Shown here piece after piece: positions 35,264-45,682 of a stretch of DNA of 64,000 nt (position 1 is its first letter; each line of letters opens with the position of its first letter). The position numbers were made by a program, and so were the translations under genes. The DNA comes from Anthostomella pinea (lineage: Eukaryota > Ascomycota > Sordariomycetes > Xylariales > Xylariaceae), in NCBI GenBank assembly GCA_963556695.1, contig CAUWAG010000012.1:3286001-3350000 (forward strand), in the 5' to 3' direction. The notes under the pieces were generated by a model. The model had not been told where the DNA came from and searched no databases. It saw nothing but the letters and a program-made list of their open reading frames with translations.

Positions 35264-36406
35264 ATGAAGCGAAGTATTCAAAATGTGTCTGCTGCGCTGG
35301 CTAGTGTAGTGGCCTTCTTCGTGTCGACAACCGTCGGCACCGAGATCCCGCCGCCGACCGGACGCTACCACATCGGAAGACGCAAGTACGACATCCCGTT
35401 CCTGAACACCGAGGACCTGTTCGCGCCCGGAAACGTCAGCACCTCCTTCATCGCAACCGTATGGTACCCAACGCTGCAAGAGCCGTGCGAGCCCGCCACG
35501 CCATACCTCGACCCGGCAGTCGCAGCGCTCTGGGAGCCCGCCGCGGACCAGACCGCGGGCACCCTGTCGAACCTCACGTCCCACGTCCAGCCCGGCGCAC
35601 CCCCAGCCCCAGCACCCCGGGACGGCCAGGCCGGGCTCTTCCCCACCCTCCTGTTCGGCCCCGGCGGCACCGGTCCCCCGACCGAGGCCTACACGATCCT
35701 GATCTCGGAGCTGGTGTCGCGCGGGTACGTGGTGGCCGGGCTGGACCACCCCTACGAGCAGCCCTTCGTGCGGTATCCCAACGGCACCGGCGTCTACGGT
35801 CCCCCCGTCAACTACACCCTCTCCTCCGAGGAGGCCAACCTCCTGTACGAGATGCGGATCAAGGACAACGTGCACTTCGTCGGCGTCTGGCCCGACCTGG
35901 TCGCCGAGCTGGACGCGCCGTGGGCCACGGCCAAGCTCGGCGCGTTCGGCCACTCGATCGGTGGTGCGGCTGCTGCCGGTACCGCGCGCCTGATCGCGCG
36001 TGAGACGCTCGCGTCGACGCTGAATATGGACGGCACCTTTCTGGACGCGACCAACGACAGCGCGACCGCCGATATCCACAGACCGACTATGCTGCTGGGC
36101 CAGGATGGTCATGATGCGGATGATGGTGATCTCAGCTGGGAGATTTTTCCCGCGGCGCAGACGGGTTGGTGGCGCACCATGTTCGTCAATGGCACTGCGC
36201 ATTTGGACTTTAGCGATTGGACCTTTTGGAAGACGCTTGGGGGCAAGCCGTTGGGTACGATTGATGGCGCAAGGATGGTTGATGTCACGAGGGAGTTCGT
36301 GACTGCGTTTTTCAACTACACGATATTGGGACAGGAAGAGGGGGTGTTGACTTCGCCAGGGCCCGTATGGCCGGAGGTCTCTGTTTATGACGGGAGCGAT
36401 GAGTGA
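35264..36406 (+). CDS. Secreted PAF-acetylhydrolase-like alpha/beta hydrolase
   Basis: A single exon of 380 residues from ATG 35264. The first about 25 residues form a signal peptide (MKRSIQNVSAALASVVAFFV...). The body fits the platelet-activating-factor acetylhydrolase isoform II family. An oxyanion-loop-like FGPGGTG lies at 132-138, the nucleophile elbow GHSIGG at 229-234 (Ser231), a likely catalytic Asp in NMDGT (Asp256) and a likely His in TAHLDFSDW (His313). The spacing Ser to Asp to His resembles the family. Several N-x-S/T sites suggest glycosylation. Such enzymes cleave short or oxidised acyl chains from phospholipids or related esters; the substrate here is unknown. The first 700 bp are unusually GC-rich at third positions, which produces long spurious frames on the other strand. 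It is divergent from the zinc-cluster regulator. Confidence 0.85.
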   Translation: MKRSIQNVSAALASVVAFFVSTTVGTEIPPPTGRYHIGRRKYDIPFLNTEDLFAPGNVSTSFIATVWYPTLQEPCEPATPYLDPAVAALWEPAADQTAGTLSNLTSHVQPGAPPAPAPRDGQAGLFPTLLFGPGGTGPPTEAYTILISELVSRGYVVAGLDHPYEQPFVRYPNGTGVYGPPVNYTLSSEEANLLYEMRIKDNVHFVGVWPDLVAELDAPWATAKLGAFGHSIGGAAAAGTARLIARETLASTLNMDGTFLDATNDSATADIHRPTMLLGQDGHDADDGDLSWEIFPAAQTGWWRTMFVNGTAHLDFSDWTFWKTLGGKPLGTIDGARMVDVTREFVTAFFNYTILGQEEGVLTSPGPVWPEVSVYDGSDE

Positions 36407-36778
36407 GCATAATGTCAGCTCGGCATCACGGCAGATAAGTCAACACTGGTACGCAGGATAAGGCAGTGTGCTAGGAGCGCTTGATTTATTTACTCGCTGA
36501 GACTTTGTTGTCGTAGGTCAAAATCTCCGGTGAAAGACAGGTCGTGAGACACTCAGCTGTATGGTGAAGGCAGATGTTGAGATAGCAGCAATACAGTGAT
36601 TTACTGCATCAGTCTGATTTGGTGGACAGTCAATGCCGCGGAGGGAAAGCTTGTGTGGGAAGTCAACGCCAGATTGACATGATCCTGGACGCCGAGAACC
36701 TCTTACCCCTTAAGTGACCATCTTGAGGCAATCGGCACGGCAGCTTGACACCGGGAACACCAAGTTCACAGCACACTA

Positions 36779-37453
36779 TCAGCTACACAGCCCACCCTTC
36801 TTCAGACATCCCGCGCTCTTGCCCAAGTCATCTTTCACCCCCGACAGGGTATCAAATATCTCATTCACATTCTGAACCCAAGGCCCGTCTCCACACCCAT
36901 CTTCAATCCACTTCTGGTAGTCCACAGCCTCGAGCCCGTTCTCAGCAAACGTCTTCGCGCCCTTGATAGCAGCACTCCACGCGCTCGTCACCGCCTTGAC
37001 TTCGGGGATGACATCCAGCACAACCTCGGCCAGCACATTGAAGAAGGCCGCGCACAGCACGTCTACGAAGGCCTCGAGCGCCTGGCCCAGGACGGGCAGC
37101 GCCTGCACGACGAGGTCGAAGATCTCTTCCGCGAGTGGGATCTCGCACAAGCACTTCCCCGTGATCCACTCGTCGCCGGCCGGGTCGAGGTCCGTCGGGA
37201 TGCCTGAACCCTGCGCGCTGCCCAGGCAACCCCATGGCCTCGGCTGCGTGTTGCAGGTCTCGGTGCAGGTTGAGTCGATTTGGGCGTCGGTTTTGGTGTG
37301 CGCCGAGATGTAGGAGCGGCATAGACCTTGTTTTACGAAGGCGGCGGTGTTGTCGGCGAATTGCTCGGGCGTCTCATGGGCGCGCTTGCTGAGAGCAGCA
37401 CCGCTTGTGAGGACAGCGAGGCTGGTGAGCCAGAGGAGGGATGAGGTCTTCAT
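36779..37453 (-). CDS. Cysteine-rich secreted protein of unknown function
   Basis: The start was set at ATG 37453 because it gives a classic signal peptide (MKTSSLLWLTSLAVLTSGAA) followed by a possible Lys-Arg processing site (LSKR). The upstream frame to 37615 is His/Pro-rich leader. The protein is 224 residues with about ten cysteines in the mature part: GLC, STC, TETC and WGC in the first third, KCLC next, and DGC, GC, GLC at the end. A hydrophobic middle segment (about residues 110-150, VVQALPVLGQALEAFVDVLCAAF) could be a buried amphipathic bundle or a membrane-interacting part. No catalytic motif is visible. It lies tail-to-tail with the secreted hydrolase (370 bp between stop codons). 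Confidence 0.75.
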   Translation of the reverse strand: MKTSSLLWLTSLAVLTSGAALSKRAHETPEQFADNTAAFVKQGLCRSYISAHTKTDAQIDSTCTETCNTQPRPWGCLGSAQGSGIPTDLDPAGDEWITGKCLCEIPLAEEIFDLVVQALPVLGQALEAFVDVLCAAFFNVLAEVVLDVIPEVKAVTSAWSAAIKGAKTFAENGLEAVDYQKWIEDGCGDGPWVQNVNEIFDTLSGVKDDLGKSAGCLKKGGLCS

Positions 37454-39964
37454 AGTGGCCTCGAGGAAGGCGTATTTCTTGTGTGTGTGTGTTGGGGGGT
37501 GGGGGATGGGATGGTGGATCTTGCGGGAATGTGATGAGAGATTGAGCTGGTGATTTTCGACGAAGCTACCTGACGAGTAGTCAGTCTGCAGGCTCGGGTG
37601 TGATGCAGATATCATGATGACGAGATCACCATCGGTATGGCGTGGTAGCTCTTATACCTTAGGCCTCCCTTACCTTGATGATATCTTTGGATGTTTGCGT
37701 TGCCAACAGGCACACACCACGCCAGCTGTTGGCCTTCCGGTCGGTACCCACGAGTCCCGAGAGCGACACGAACTCAGCTTGGCGAGGGACCGCAGTACCA
37801 GAGCACCGGGGCGGTAAGTCCAAGTGCCTGACCATGTTGGCCAGCATACCAGGGCTCAATCAGAAGAAGGATGATGTTGTCGCTGTTGCTGCCATGGATC
37901 AGCTGTAGACTTGGCTCTCGGCAAACGTGAAAGGGTTCCTATTCTGGGACGTTTGCACCCATTTGTTTGCAGTCGGGGAACAAGGTCACCGTGGGGATCC
38001 GTAGGGCTGAGTCGTTGAGGTAGTCATTCCGTGTTGTAGCCTCGCCCATCCGAGCTGAAAGGTCAGCCGGAGGGAGACTTACCCGTTATATGGAATGGCG
38101 GCTGTGCTGTGCTACATATCCTGCAATGAGCAGCAGACCAATATCAGAGCGCTTATTGAACCAATAACTTGGGTCGCTTTCTTTGGAGGATCATGCGGCT
38201 GGTTGGGCGCTGCCTTATCGCAACCGCTGCATTCTAGTATGGACTAACACTGAGCCGAACCAGCCTACGGCTGCAAGAATGGCCCTGAGGTATGACTTGG
38301 ATGTACGATGAAGAATCAGCAGAGACAGTATCTGACCCGTTTGGTCATTTGATCAGCTGGAGCGTGCTCTCTTTAGGGATCAAAAGCAGCAAAGACCCAG
38401 GCCGGCATTCTGCCATCGCAGATATGAGAACTTCGGACTCAGAGACTGCATCTCAGGCGGGACTTCCATGAGTCAGTACTCATCTATGCTTGGCATCAAT
38501 TATCCTTCTCTTGGGTGTAAGCGCGACAGCAAAAGTTGAACCGGGGTCTCTGGGCCCAGCCGTTGTCAACCCTCCATGGTTCTGGCTCTAACGAGGCACC
38601 TTTCCCTTACCTGAATCTCAACATCTCGCAGCTTCGTCGTACCTGGGCTCTGGTCGCAGTTGGATGATTGCTTGACTCCATATGCAGTCTGGTGGCCATC
38701 TCTGCTAATATATCGCATCACAGGTTTCTTCCTATGCGGCAGACAGACTCCCGATCTTGGGTCAATTTGGGGTTGAATCGTTGACCCCTCACAACAACGA
38801 ACAGCAGCACGGTGTGCCAGGTGACCTCTCACTTTACCCTGGGAACATCCATCTTCACATCAGCTGGAAGCATCACTGCAGGTGACGACCGCGCGTGGCC
38901 GGCCGACTTGCTCCAGACGGGAGTCACGATGATTAGGGCTACCGTATCCAGGAGGAGTCAGCAGGGTGAAGCACATACGAGGGGGCAGGAGCCGAGGCTG
39001 GGCTGCTACATGTACCTACCTTTATCAATTGTTTGCGGACAAGCAATTGAGTTCCAGTAGTCGAGGCGCGTGGTCGGTTGATTGGTTCGAGCAACACGAG
39101 GCTCTTAACAGTTGAAGGTACCTTGAATCAAAAGCAACATTCACCATCGACTTGACCGGCCAACTGCGTACCCACCTTATCTTGTGTGATACTCGATGTC
39201 GATTCACCCACGAGTCTGAGGTGTTTCATGAGAACCGTTGTGGTAAGCACCGAGCCCGTTGACCGTGGCTTACAATGTAACGAAGGGAAGATATCAGAGG
39301 TTGAAGTTGAGGACGAGACCACAACTCGAAGAGAGACTGGTCTCATTGATGTACATACATGTACCTAGGCTGTAGGTATGTAACCAGACGTTGTGAAACG
39401 TACGGTTACTGTCCTAGGTACAGTGTTTACACTTTACAGACGGTTGCAGGGCGCTGAGAGCCTGAGACATGCAGATGACGCGATGCAGCTGGATGGTCAC
39501 TTGTTATCAGTCACCTGCGACAACGAAACAACCCCCTCAGCCCCTAAACAGTCCCTAATCGCTTGTCCTTATCGCACCGCGCATAATACTGATTGCCAAC
39601 TGCCAAGGCGCCGTATCGCCGTATCGCCAATCGCCATCCCACCTCGTCCAATGTTGCTTGAGATGATTGACTGAACCCTCTGAACCCTCCGCTTCGCCAA
39701 TCCATCCAAAGTTCCAAACCACCATATCCATCACCGACCCTCCTATCGTTTTCATTCCCCTCTAGCACTCCGCTTGTCCAGCTCAAAGAGCAAAACCCTA
39801 CTCCCAGGGACACTCGAGTCTGGCCTTTGGCCACCTGAGGCTTCTAGACCCCTTTCTTTCTTTATTCATCTTCACTTTCGTCATAGATAGGAGGTAACCC
39901 CCCCGGAACATATCCTCTTGCCTATCTTTTCGCCCTCTCTCAAAGCCCCTCAATAGCAATCGCC
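37454..39964. other. Gene-free stretch before the oxysterol-binding protein gene
   Basis: About 2.5 kb with only short unrecognised open frames. The part at 37454-37620 is the promoter/leader of the minus-strand secreted protein and includes a GT-rich tract (37481-37510). The part at about 39830-39964 is the pyrimidine-rich leader of the next gene. The middle shows nothing I can identify. Confidence 0.35.
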
Positions 39965-41630
39965 ATGGCTTCGGCGCCCCCTACTACAGCCCATGAGGGC
40001 GAGGATGTCCCCCAGAACGATGGATCAAAGTTGAAAACCTTCATATCCATCCTGCGCAAGTAAGTCACCGCTGCTTCCAACTTCAAGGGCCCCCATGAAG
40101 CATTCGCGGGGGCGCTCATCTCACCGCTATGGTGCCATCAGAGCTAGCTATCCGTGTCTCAGTCCGCTATCGGACTTGATACACGACCCCTGGATCGAGC
40201 GCAACGACACCATTCTCGAGCAGTGCTCTGCCTAGGTCGGCGACAAAGGAAGCTTGACTGACAGTTGTTTCGTGTTTCAGGTTCATCGGGGTCGCAGACC
40301 TTGCTGCCGTGCGATTCTCCCTGCCGTCCCAACTCCTCGAGCCCACCCCGAACTTGGAGTACTGGAACTACCTCGACAATCCCAGCGCCTTTGCCGCCAT
40401 CGGTACATCTGACGAACCTTTGGATCGCATGCTCGAAGTCCTGCGATTCTGGTTCACCAAGGACTTGAAGTACGTTAAGGGAAAGCCCTGCAAACCATAC
40501 AACTCCTGCTTGGGAGAGTTCTTCCGCTGCAACTGGGAGGCCGAAGACAACGCCCCGCGCATAGATACAAAGAGTCTGGGTGTCAACGGTGCTGGTGCTG
40601 GTGCTGGTAGTGGAGTTGGCAGTAGCGCCTCTTCCATGAAGTCGGTCAAGGGCGATCCGCGAGCCTCGTCCACCGTGTCCGTCGTCCAAACCCCCGAGAA
40701 GCCAACCGGCCCTACCGTTAGGATATCCTACTTGACCGAACAGACGTCGCACCATCCACCCGTAAGCGCTTTCTATGTTAGCTGCCCGGAGAAGGGTCTG
40801 CACGCCCGAGGATATGATCAGATCAGCGCCAAGTTCACTGGCACGGCCATCAAGGTCTCACCTGGCGAGCACAACCTGGGTATCTTTGTCACACTCGAGC
40901 GAAGGGACAACGAAACATACCAACTCACCCACCCTGCCGCACACCTCGGAGGACTCCTACGCGGCGCTTTGAATGTCAGCGTGGGTGACATGGCCTACGT
41001 CACATGCCCCAAGACCAAGATAAAAGCCATCTTGCACTACGTCGAGGAGGGATGGCTTGGCAGGGCCCAAAATAAGGTTGAGGGCGTCATCTTCAAGTAC
41101 GACCCAGCCAAGGATGACAAGACGCGCATCAAGGATGTGCCAGACGCCGACGTGCTGGCAAGGCTGAGTGGCGCCTGGAAAGACAGGATTGTGTTTACTC
41201 TTGGGCCGAAGCCGGTGGTAAGTCTTGGTCGTCACATGTTGAGCCTTGTAGTGACTGACATATTTCGTCCCAGGATTCTCACCCCAAAGACAAGCAAACC
41301 ACCATCATCGATCTCAACCCCCTAGCGGTGGCACCGAAGTCACTGCCACCCAAGGAGAAGCAGGCCGAAAACGAATCTCTGACCATGTGGGACGGCGTGA
41401 CCCAGGCCATCCTATCCAAGCAGTTCTCCAAGGCTACGAATGTCAAGGTCGAGCTCGAAGAGAAGCAGCGAGAGAAGGCAAGGGAACGTGAAAAGAATAA
41501 CGAGACCTTCAAACCTCTATTCTTCGACCAGGTCACCGACAAGGGCGGCAAGCCCGATCTCACCGAGAAAGGCCGACTGGTTCTTGAGAGGGCGCAAAAA
41601 GAAGAGTGGGACCTTGAAGGCATCGTCTAA
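39965..41630 (+). CDS. kes1: Oxysterol-binding protein, short KES1/OSH4 type
   Basis: Coding sequence: 39965-40059, 40281-41217 and 41274-41630, giving 462 residues. Donors are GTAAGT at both introns (221 and 56 nt); acceptors are TTTCAG and CCCAG; the second intron contains a CTGAC branch site. ATG 39965 lies in a good context (CGCCATGGC). The OSBP-related domain fills the protein: KFIGVADLAAVRFSLPSQ at the start, PYNSCLGEFFRCNW, the family signature EQTSHHPPV (residues 185-193), and the C-terminal KQREKARERE and W-x-P-like DKGGKPDLTEKGR region. There is no PH, ankyrin or FFAT segment, as in yeast KES1/OSH4. Such proteins exchange sterol for PI4P between membranes. A Gly/Ala/Ser-rich insert (about 133-155) replaces a loop. 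Looks intact. Confidence 0.92.
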
Positions 41631-44192
41631 TTACCGAGCCTCTCTCCGTACTTGACTCGTTTCGGTTTCCGATTTACTCAGGTTGAGCACCACACCCACT
41701 GCAGCTGGACTCCAACAACAGAGGGGCTCGGCTATACGATCATTGGTTGCGAGATACATATACCACATTGGCTTAGATGGTTCGGGGCAACATAAAGGCA
41801 TATACACAAGCGTACATAACACAAGAGATGTGGGAACTCGGGCACAAAGGCTTTGGTCAAAGCACAACGTGAGGAAATGGGTTTCCCACTCTGCGCTTCA
41901 TGGCAGCATGCTGTGTGCGCTGTTGCCTGTCGGCTCAATGTGCATAGGGGGTAGACGCAGATCTCCGGTTGGCGTTTCGGATTTGGCATCTAGAGGCTCA
42001 TAGTCTGCTTTTGACAACCTGTCTGTCTATCAACGGTCAGCACTCGCTCCAATTGAATCCCCGTCGTCGGCTTCAATTTTCTAGATGGCACATGTCATTC
42101 TGTAGGAAAACCAAACACCTCTTCCAGAGTGGACTGGTTGTTTTCTTCCGCGGGTGCGCTTGGTCAGGTAACCCACCCCCTATTTCTTTGCTACATCAAA
42201 GGTGTAGGGTACGGTCTATGCGCACTGGACAACGAACGGCACGCCGCACGTAAAGGTTGCAGCTTCTTGTTGGTAGGCTCTTCAAGACGGTACATGTGTG
42301 TGATATATGGTTGATGGATCTCTCCGGAACTACAAGACTAGGTAGCAGTCTTGGAGATGTCTGCCTACCTTACCTACCTAGTATATGCTGCTTGTTATAG
42401 ACGAGCGGAAGTTCCAGTCCCATTAGTCCCTCTTTGATCAGATCTACCAGCTCAGCCAGCGTGGATATGGCGTCATGCATGTCGACGTGCGTGGTGTTGT
42501 CACGCTGATGGTAACGCGTAAGCGAGGCGCGGAGATTGGTTGTTGTGACCTTTCTGGCTGTGGTTCCAGCAGAGCCTAGGTAGCTATACCATCTCTCTTC
42601 TTCCTTTTCGTCGTTTGATTTTGTGATAACTATGTTCCTAGACTACTATCGCGTAGATACTACCCTCTCTTTCACAGATATTTGTCTCCTTTTCTGCAAA
42701 TTTCTAAATGTCCTGGGCCTTTTTCTGTCTAAACCGTCCAGGCGATGGAAGCAATCGATCTTGTGCCTTCTTTCTTATAGAACACTCACGCATGGTGCTC
42801 GATCTGGGTTACCGAAGATGAATGTTTGTTTGTGGTTTGGATGCGTCATCATGTATCCAAGAATGCAGGCACGCAAATAAAGCCCATTGAAGTGCCAGGT
42901 TTGCACCCCACCCGTCCTTGGCCATGGCAGAGTTTCAAAGCGCCCGGGTCAGCTTGCCCCGGCGACAACCATGACAGAGTTTCAAGGAATTGGGAGGTAG
43001 AATATGAGAGTGGCGGGTGTTTCGCTGTAGATGAGGAGTTCAAATGGCGGGGCGACTGTTCTTGGTCTTGGTCTCGGTAATGAGGAAAAGGGGGGGGAGG
43101 GAGAGACTGGATCCCAGCTTACTGGTAAAGAGGGTGTATTGAAATAGGCAGTAGTTTTATTTAACGCGGACTTGGAAGTATATGGCAAACAAGAACCGGA
43201 AATTATGTAGCCAGTATGGTGTATAGGCGAGTATTGAAGAGGGCGGACGCGAAGGGCATTGAGGTGGAATGTCAAGCGCGTTGTCGCCGCGGTACGGCCG
43301 CACAACCAATAGACATTAGATAAGCAAGGATAAGAGAACTCCTTCGCACGACAAAACAATAAAAGCGAAGCAAGTCTGTAGAAACTGAGTAGGCTTTATA
43401 TAAAATCCGCTTTGTAGGTGAGTGACTCATCTGCACACAGCTTGATTCATGTCACGTTGCAAGCGACTGCCCATATTTATATTGCTTGTTTCAGTAGGAA
43501 TGGATTCTGCGGCCAAACAATATTGACACACTTGCCAACCAGATCCTGCTCACGGTAGCATGTTGGTGTCATAGGGCTCTACTTGACTGTTAGGGGGTCG
43601 TTCAGGGGTTGTATTGGTTTGGAGCGAAACGAGTCATCTGCAACAGCGCAGAACTTCGATATTTTAGGTGTTGTTGCTGCTCTTTACCCAATTGCTGATA
43701 AGCAGATGGTGTTTACCATCACATCTGGTAACTTATTGGTATGGATTTCATAAGCCTAATAAGATCAATTTGGTGCATGCCGAGGTCTGGCGTTTTATTT
43801 TAATAGACTTAGCGTATAGCACGGGGGCTCTGCTTTTTGTTATCTTTTAGGGTATTTAGGTTTGGCTCCTCCCTTCGGTCGAAGAGCTTTGAACCAACCC
43901 CCCCCCCCCCCCCCAAAAAAAAACCTAAAAAAACCTAAAAAAACACCCCCAAAAAAACACCCCATATAAATAAATAAATCGCTCTGTCAGCTACTGTTGC
44001 GCAAGTACGGGTTGTTTTGAATTGTTGAAATAAGCTACTTCCTACATGCTAACTCAAGCTCCTTGTTTAGGCCGAATCCGCCCTAGTTATTGTTGCATAG
44101 GAGCGTAGCCGTAGCGCTACCCAATCCACTTTTGCCGCGTTCAACAGTTATGCTACACCATCAGATACCTTACTGAAGACTTGCTTGTATCC
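41631..44192. other. Gene-free stretch with a C-run/A-run tract
   Basis: No supported gene. A run of 17 C (43898-43914) is followed directly by an A run and by repeated CCTAAAAAAA and CACCCCC units to about 43963; the complementary strand is G-run-rich. The 43807-43880 part resembles 29299-29370. Confidence 0.4.
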
Positions 44193-45252
44193 TCACTCCT
44201 TTAGGCCTTCCTTCTGAGGGTTGTGGAGGCAGAAACCTGAAGGGTAAGTAGACTCCAAATGAGATCCTCGTCCGACTTTAAGACTTCTCGTCCTGGGGAT
44301 GCTGATAGAACGAGTATTTAGGGTATCTCGCCCGGCGCTGAACAACTTGTCCGTAACGAAAAAGAAGCCAAAACCCCGGGCCTCGAGATGGCTCGAAGCG
44401 AGGCGGAGCACCCAGGAGACCCTATGCCAGTCCAGATCATTCATGTCGCTGAGGCTCTGGGTGTACTTTTGCACTCCATCGCCAACAGCCTGTTCCAGGA
44501 ACCACATCTTCTCTCTCGTCGTTTCGCGTCCCAGGATGTCAGAGTGTTGGATTATGGATTTAGACCAGAAGGTGATCGCTCGCTGCAGCTCTAAACGAGG
44601 CTGCTCAAGAGCATGAAACCAGCATATGGGTTCAAAGGCGAGGAAGACCCTCTTGAGTGCGGGGAGGCATACGAGGGCTTGGATTATGTCCTGACAGCCG
44701 GTGTTGAATAAGGGCAGCGTCGTGATGACATTCCCCAAGATCGGCTTGCACGAGCTGGGCTGCTTCCTCCAACTCCCCGGGCCCGCGTGTAGTACGAGCA
44801 ATGATTGCAGATTGTACCGAAGCTACCTTCGACCAATCGGCTGTAGCGAACCTGAACACGTCGATCTCGGGATATACCCAGTGCTCCACGATCTTTGCCT
44901 CGCGTTCGCGGGGTAGCTGGTCCATGATGTTCACGGGAGTGTATCTCTTATGGATGAAGTCGTGGGCTCTGGGATCGAACCGTAGCAAGGCCATAATCTG
45001 CTTCCGCCGGGCGATGGCGCCGAAGCCAAACTCGATTGTGCGGTCCACGTCTACGCGGGCTTCGTGAGCGTGCAAGTGAAGATCCCACACGATCGAGGCA
45101 ACCCAGTCTGTGGGGACGGGACACCATTCCCAGATCATCTCCAGCAGCACCAGTGGCAAATCGTTGTAGGTCGCAGGCTTGTAGTTCAACTCGTAGGTGT
45201 ATCTTCGGTAGGTATAGCGTGATATGTCTCTTAGATTGCTAGAAAAGGACAC
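44193..45252 (-). pseudogene. 2EXR-like hypothetical protein, one-base frameshift and no ATG
   Basis: Two frames join into one protein of about 350 residues. The first (from 45252) contains NDLPLVLLEMIWEWCP, similar to the opening of fungal 2EXR-domain proteins, and continues past AQLVQADLG. The second frame then continues as NVITTLPLFNTGCQDI... to TAA at 44193. The join falls on a G run (GGGG, 44733-44736 on the plus strand as CCCC); removing one G restores the frame. The first frame begins at a GTG inside a hairpin of the repeated module at 45242-45363, and no ATG is available in frame, so the original start was probably lost when that module arrived. The function of 2EXR proteins is unknown. 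A sequencing error at the G run is possible, but the missing start is independent of it. Confidence 0.55.
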
Positions 45253-45363
45253 ACTGTCCTTTTCATATACATTCTTTCTGTATTCCTTATATATAAGGGC
45301 CTTCTGCCCTTCAGGAACTACTCCTGGTTTCTCTCCTTCAATACAACACTTTGAGATCTCACA
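45242..45363 (+). repeat. Three-hairpin repeat module, copy A
   Basis: Hairpin 1 has a 10-bp stem GAAAAGGACA/TGTCCTTTTC with a 3-nt loop (45242-45264). Next come ATTCTTTC and TATATA. Hairpin 2 is AAGGGC/GCCCTT with loop CTTCT (45295-45311), and hairpin 3 is CAGGA/TCCTG with loop ACTAC (45312-45326). The end is CTCTCCTT, AATACAACACTTTGAGATCTCACA (broken here by a comma). The same layout occurs at 63534-63656. It may be a solo LTR, a retroelement 3' tail or a tiny stand-alone element. No target-site duplication is visible. Confidence 0.6.
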
Positions 45364-45682
45364 TTATCTCGCTCTACAAGATGAAACAAGTACCTATTTG
45401 TTGTGCAGTAAAATAGGATATCTGAAATCTGGCAATCTATTAATATTTTGTTCAGAATACCTGATGCCCAAGGTAGTCCCCGAAGGCTAAGCCACTACGT
45501 ATCAATAAAGCCTTAGTTTCAAGTTCCAACTCGAATCTTCCGACGTACGGGTCGTCATGCATCCCCTTTCCCTCATAGTATTTATTCCTCCCCTCCCTCC
45601 ATCAAGTCCTCACAGCACTTCACTCACTATTGAAACCAGAACAGTTCCATCACCAAGTTACTGCAAGCGACATATTTTCACT

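Noticed and set aside
35461..36003. 180-codon Arg/Pro-rich frame inside the hydrolase
   Set aside because: Shifted-frame shadow caused by high third-position GC.
35228..36202. 324-codon minus-strand open frame
   Set aside because: It is the antisense of the GC-rich hydrolase gene, which has clear family motifs on the plus strand.
36942..37322. 126-codon Arg-rich frame on the same strand as the secreted protein
   Set aside because: Out-of-frame overlap with the signal-peptide-bearing gene.
45242..45363. Simple solo-LTR interpretation of the hairpin module
   Set aside because: The TGT that could start an LTR is in the right arm of hairpin 1 in one copy and before hairpin 1 in the other, and no target-site duplications flank either copy. 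Kept only as one alternative.
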